The translations under genes were made by a program, and so were the position numbers. Shown here piece by piece: positions 38,821-41,442 of a DNA stretch of 41,442 nucleotides (the first letter of the stretch is position 1; every line of letters starts with the position of its first letter). Source of the DNA: DASSWG01 sp035705295 (lineage in GTDB: Bacteria; Bacteroidota; Bacteroidia; Flavobacteriales; Flavobacteriaceae); assembly GCA_035705295.1 (NCBI GenBank), contig DASSWG010000130.1, positions 1 to 41,442 of the forward strand. Reading direction: 5' to 3'. Under the pieces are notes generated by a model that ran no database searches, had not been told where the DNA came from, and worked only from the letters and a program-made list of their open reading frames with translations.

Positions 38821-39189
38821 CGTTCGGGGTTTCTTTTCTTTGCAAAGTACATAGAAATATACATTAACTTTCGAGAGCCACCAAATTTAAAAGAAAGGAT
38901 TTTAGAGCTCTGTTGACAAAATCAGCACAAACAAAAATATGGCTCTATGTTGAATATAGTGGGTTAATTCCTGTAGTGAATTTCACGCAACGAGCGCAAC
39001 GGTTTCGCAGCGATACGCAGCGCGCACTTTGCGGCCGCCGCGAGAAATTAAACCCCATTGATTTTGCCCACTTGAAACAACATAGAACCAAAAATATATA
39101 CTTCCAAAAAAAAGATTCCCGCCTTCGCGGGAAAAATGTAACAAAATACTATCTTGGTCGTCACATCAACAAAACCCAACCCAATAATT
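38821..39189. other. Gene-free interval with several repeat types
   Basis: GGCTCTATGTTGAATATAGT at 38941 resembles the terminal repeats of ISL3-type insertion sequences, but no partner is seen. At 38982-39040 an ACGCAACGAGCGCAACG and ACGCAGCG-type tract follows, a low-complexity GC-rich repeat. At 39114-39138 is the palindrome GATTCCCGCC..GCGGGAA. No gene is supported; the 119-codon + strand frame covers the repeats. Confidence 0.5.
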
Positions 39190-40083
39190 TTGGATACAAT
39201 TCTTACACTCAACCAACTCACGAAAAAATTCGGATTTCTTACGGCCGTGAAAGACCTTTCTTTTCAAATTGAAAAAGGAAACGTTTACGGAATTTTGGGG
39301 CCGAACGGAAGTGGAAAATCCACCACTTTGGGAATGGTGCTGAACGTGGTGAACAAAACTTCCGGTGATTTCCAATGGTTCGACGGAAACAGCACCACGC
39401 ACGACGCGCTGAAAAAGGTGGGCGCCATCATCGAACGACCCAACTTTTATCCGTATATGACCGCTGCACAAAATTTGGATTTGGTGTGCAAAATAAAAAA
39501 TGTTTCCGCGCCAAAAATCGAAGAAAAATTGGAAATCGTGGGTTTGCTCGACCGAAAGGACAGCAAATTCAGTACCTTTTCCTTGGGGATGAAACAACGT
39601 TTGGCCATTGCTTCGGCTTTGCTGAATGATCCGGAAATTTTGATCCTCGACGAACCCACCAACGGATTGGACCCGCAAGGAATTCATCAAATTCGGGAAA
39701 TTATTCGAAAAATTGCGAACCAAGGAACCACCATTTTGTTGGCTTCGCATTTGTTGGACGAAGTGGAAAAAGTGTGTTCGCATGTGGTCATTATCCGTAA
39801 AGGGGAAAAACTCTATTCCGGCCGCGTGGACGAAATGAACGCGAGCCACGGATTTTTTGAACTGAAAGCCGAAAACAACGAATTATTGATTCAATTTTTG
39901 GAAGGAAATGCAGCTTTTCAAAAAGTTTCCAAAACCGAAAATGGAACGGTAAAAGCCATTTTGGCCGAACCGATGGATGCCATTGCGCTCAATAAATTAT
40001 TGTTCAAAAACAATATTTTGCTTTCCCATTTGGTGAAACGAAAAGAAAGTTTGGAAGAACAGTTTTTGGAACTCACTCAGTGA
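39190..40083 (+). CDS. ABC transporter ATP-binding protein
   Basis: About 298 residues from a TTG at 39190 (LDTILTLNQLTKKFGFLTAV). An in-frame TTG at 39154 would add only a polar stretch. Walker A is GILGPNGSGKSTT, the Q-loop is in GAIIERPNFYPYMTA, the signature is FSLGMKQRLAIASAL and Walker B is ILILDEPTNGLDPQG, with HLLDEVE as the H-loop. It powers an ABC-2 type exporter with the permease encoded 120 bases downstream. The C-terminal 90 residues are the extra domain of this NatA/CcmA-like group. Confidence 0.93.
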   Translation: MDTILTLNQLTKKFGFLTAVKDLSFQIEKGNVYGILGPNGSGKSTTLGMVLNVVNKTSGDFQWFDGNSTTHDALKKVGAIIERPNFYPYMTAAQNLDLVCKIKNVSAPKIEEKLEIVGLLDRKDSKFSTFSLGMKQRLAIASALLNDPEILILDEPTNGLDPQGIHQIREIIRKIANQGTTILLASHLLDEVEKVCSHVVIIRKGEKLYSGRVDEMNASHGFFELKAENNELLIQFLEGNAAFQKVSKTENGTVKAILAEPMDAIALNKLLFKNNILLSHLVKRKESLEEQFLELTQ

Positions 40084-40093
40084 GTAGTGTTCA

Positions 40094-40200
40094 TCCCCCT
40101 TTGCCTTCGGCATTTCCCCAAAAAAAGGGGGGATTATTCGAACTATTAATCAAATCTTAAATTAACAAGTTTCCCGATCACCAATTAACCGATAACCATT
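40094..40200. repeat. Nested palindrome and 15-bp minisatellite relic before the permease
   Basis: TCCCCCTTT at 40094 and AAAAAGGGGGGA near 40121-40132 flank an inner TGCCTTCGGCA. At 40173-40197 CCCGATCACCAATTAACCGA and following bases are a short form of the minisatellite seen before mazG; it ends seven bases before the permease ATG. Confidence 0.6.
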
Positions 40201-40206
40201 TTAGCC

Positions 40207-41046
40207 ATGCTCCGATTGCTCCACATAGAATTCCACAAACTTCGTTACAGCCGTTCGGCAAAAGTGCTGTGCATCATTTATTTTGTATTGATCACTTTTT
40301 TGGCATTGATCGCTTCCATCAAATTTGATTTCGGGCAAATTGAATTTCAACTGGCGGAACAGGGGATTTTTAATTTCCCGTACATCTGGCATTTCAACAG
40401 TTATATTGCGGCCTTGTTGAAAATATTCTTGGCAGTGGTCATCGTTTCCATGGTGAGCAACGAATATAGCAACCGCACGTTGAAACAAAACCTCATCGAC
40501 GGGTTGAGCAAAAAGGAATTTGTACTTTCCAAATTTTACACGGTCATTGGTTTCGCGTTAATTTCCACGATTGTACTTTTTATCGTTTCGCTTGTATTGG
40601 GATTGTTTTTTTCCGATTACACCGAGCTTGGAATTATTTTTTCCGACTTGGAATACCTCCTTGCCTATTTTGTGAAGTTAACAGGCTTTTTTGCCTTTTG
40701 CTTGTTTTTGGGAATGTTGTTGAAACGTTCAGGCTTCGCCTTGGGTTTTTTAGCAGTTTGGTGGATTTTTGAAGGAATTGTGTATTTGCTATTGAGTTTT
40801 TTGTTCCGCAACAACGACACAGACATCGTGGCCAACATCATTCAATTTTTGCCTTTGGAATCCATGAGCAATCTCATCCGAGAACCCTTTACGCGGTTAA
40901 ACGTGGTCCAAACCATGGGAGACCAAATCGGCGCGGAACTCAACAAAGATTACGGCGTGCATTGGTACCAAATCTTGATCGTGTTGATTTGGACCGGATT
41001 GTTTGTTTATTTTTCCTATCGTTTGTTGAAGAAACGGGATTTGTAG
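40207..41046 (+). CDS. ABC-2 type transporter permease
   Basis: The protein has 279 residues with about six membrane segments (about 20-38, 55-82, 108-132, 151-174, 177-200, 255-272). It begins MLRLLHIEFHKLRYSRSAKV and has the VSNEYSNRTLKQNLIDGLSKKEFVLSKF motif of the ABC-2/YhgE-like permease group. With the ATPase upstream it forms an inner-membrane exporter; such pairs move drugs, lipids or peptides. The substrate is unknown. The strand and 15-base repeat leader link it to the previous gene. Confidence 0.85.
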   Translation: MLRLLHIEFHKLRYSRSAKVLCIIYFVLITFLALIASIKFDFGQIEFQLAEQGIFNFPYIWHFNSYIAALLKIFLAVVIVSMVSNEYSNRTLKQNLIDGLSKKEFVLSKFYTVIGFALISTIVLFIVSLVLGLFFSDYTELGIIFSDLEYLLAYFVKLTGFFAFCLFLGMLLKRSGFALGFLAVWWIFEGIVYLLLSFLFRNNDTDIVANIIQFLPLESMSNLIREPFTRLNVVQTMGDQIGAELNKDYGVHWYQILIVLIWTGLFVYFSYRLLKKRDL

Positions 41047-41078
41047 CCTTATAATTTTAATCCTCTAAAAGAAATCCT

Positions 41079-41426
41079 ATTGGAATTCTATCAGCCCTCC
41101 AAGGCAATGCAAGTACAGTTGAGCCAGCTGCATTGAATGAGAAATATGGAAACCTGCTCACGGATTCGGAAACGATCGAAATTGGTTTCAAACTGATCCG
41201 TGATACGTTTATTTTCACCAACAAACGGCTTATTTTGGCATATTCAGAAGTAAGGCCTTTTTGTGATTATTTGAAGTTAAAATTCCTTGACAAAAATTCC
41301 CCTCAATTTTTTGAACTGATTTTTTTTGATTTTAGAGGTTTCTTCTTTGGGATTTGGGCATTTTGGGCATTTTTCGAGACGTCAGGACGCACTTTCCCCA
41401 AGAAGTTTCGTCCGGGGCTTTCCTAG
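41079..41426 (+). pseudogene. Degraded bacterial PH-domain protein
   Basis: The frame from 41061 reads IGILSALQGNASTVEPAALN, then TDSETIEIGFKLIRDTFIFTNKRLIL, the first part of small bacterial PH-domain proteins. The expected start position has ATT (41079) in place of ATG. After KRLILAY the sequence no longer follows the domain (expected further strands are missing) and becomes a phenylalanine-rich tail, as if joined to unrelated DNA near 41250. It may be a remnant cut by an insertion or deletion. The window ends soon after, so the right part cannot be judged. Confidence 0.5.
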
Positions 41427-41442
41427 GCTGCTTTTTGCAGCC
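41426..41442. terminator. Terminator-like hairpin at the window edge
   Basis: GGCTGC and GCAGCC pair perfectly around TTTTT. The window stops at the end of the hairpin, so a following T-run cannot be seen. Confidence 0.35.

Noticed and set aside
39166..39849. 227-codon minus-strand frame opposite the ABC ATPase
   Set aside because: It is antisense to Walker A, the signature and Walker B of a clear ABC ATPase.

Overview
The window reads as a chromosome segment of a Flavobacteriia-type bacterium (Bacteroidota). The evidence is the menaquinone genes, a DUF5606 gene beside peptide deformylase and MazG, a PRiA4_ORF3-type protein, lipoproteins with short lipoboxes, TAnnTTTG-like -7 boxes in place of clear Shine-Dalgarno sites, and many short palindromic and minisatellite-like intergenic repeats of the kind seen in this group. 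No species can be named from the sequence alone.

Positions 1 to about 13.7 kb are accessory. From 123 to 9704 lies what looks like an integron-type gene-cassette array. Long imperfect hairpin elements (near 771-908, 7658-7806, 8745-8974 and 9508-9647, with half elements at about 105-131 and 9693-9725) separate + strand genes. The end of each cassette (..AAC) is the reverse complement of the start of the same cassette (GTT..), and this sequence differs from cassette to cassette, as expected when circular cassettes are integrated at attC sites. No integrase is visible; by integron polarity it would lie left of position 1. The cargo is a small exported protein (cassette 1), an eight-gene defence-like operon (cassette 2), an amidohydrolase (cassette 3), an NTF2-like lipoprotein (cassette 4) and a gene-less mini-cassette (cassette 5). 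The cassette 2 operon holds a DUF4007-like protein, an apparently truncated ATPase, an HNH nuclease, a methyltransferase-HIT fusion, three small unknown proteins and an AlbA_2 ATP-binding regulator.

From 9.9 to 13.6 kb come a frameshifted DUF4242/cyclase-like/AraC regulator, an MddA-like methyltransferase, a secreted double-DUF4242 protein and fragments of a mobile-element protein (DUF6371-like). These abut the 3' end of a tRNA-Ser(UGA) gene, a classic island boundary.

From 13.9 kb rightward the content is core-like: an M28 peptidase, CCA-adding enzyme, TsaC/Sua5, an XRE regulator, a lipopolysaccharide or surface-glycan block (17.8-24.8 kb: several glycosyltransferases, a WaaP/Kdo-type kinase, a heptosyltransferase-like protein), dapD, ruvX, def, DUF5606, mazG, an esterase, a thioesterase, hicAB, menF-menD, a CvfB-like protein, heme A synthase, a nucleoid-associated protein and an ABC exporter. 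A degraded PH-domain gene closes the window. Repeats in this part have entered coding sequence in places (menF, the C-terminus of the esterase, the ends of cca and of the heptosyltransferase-like gene).
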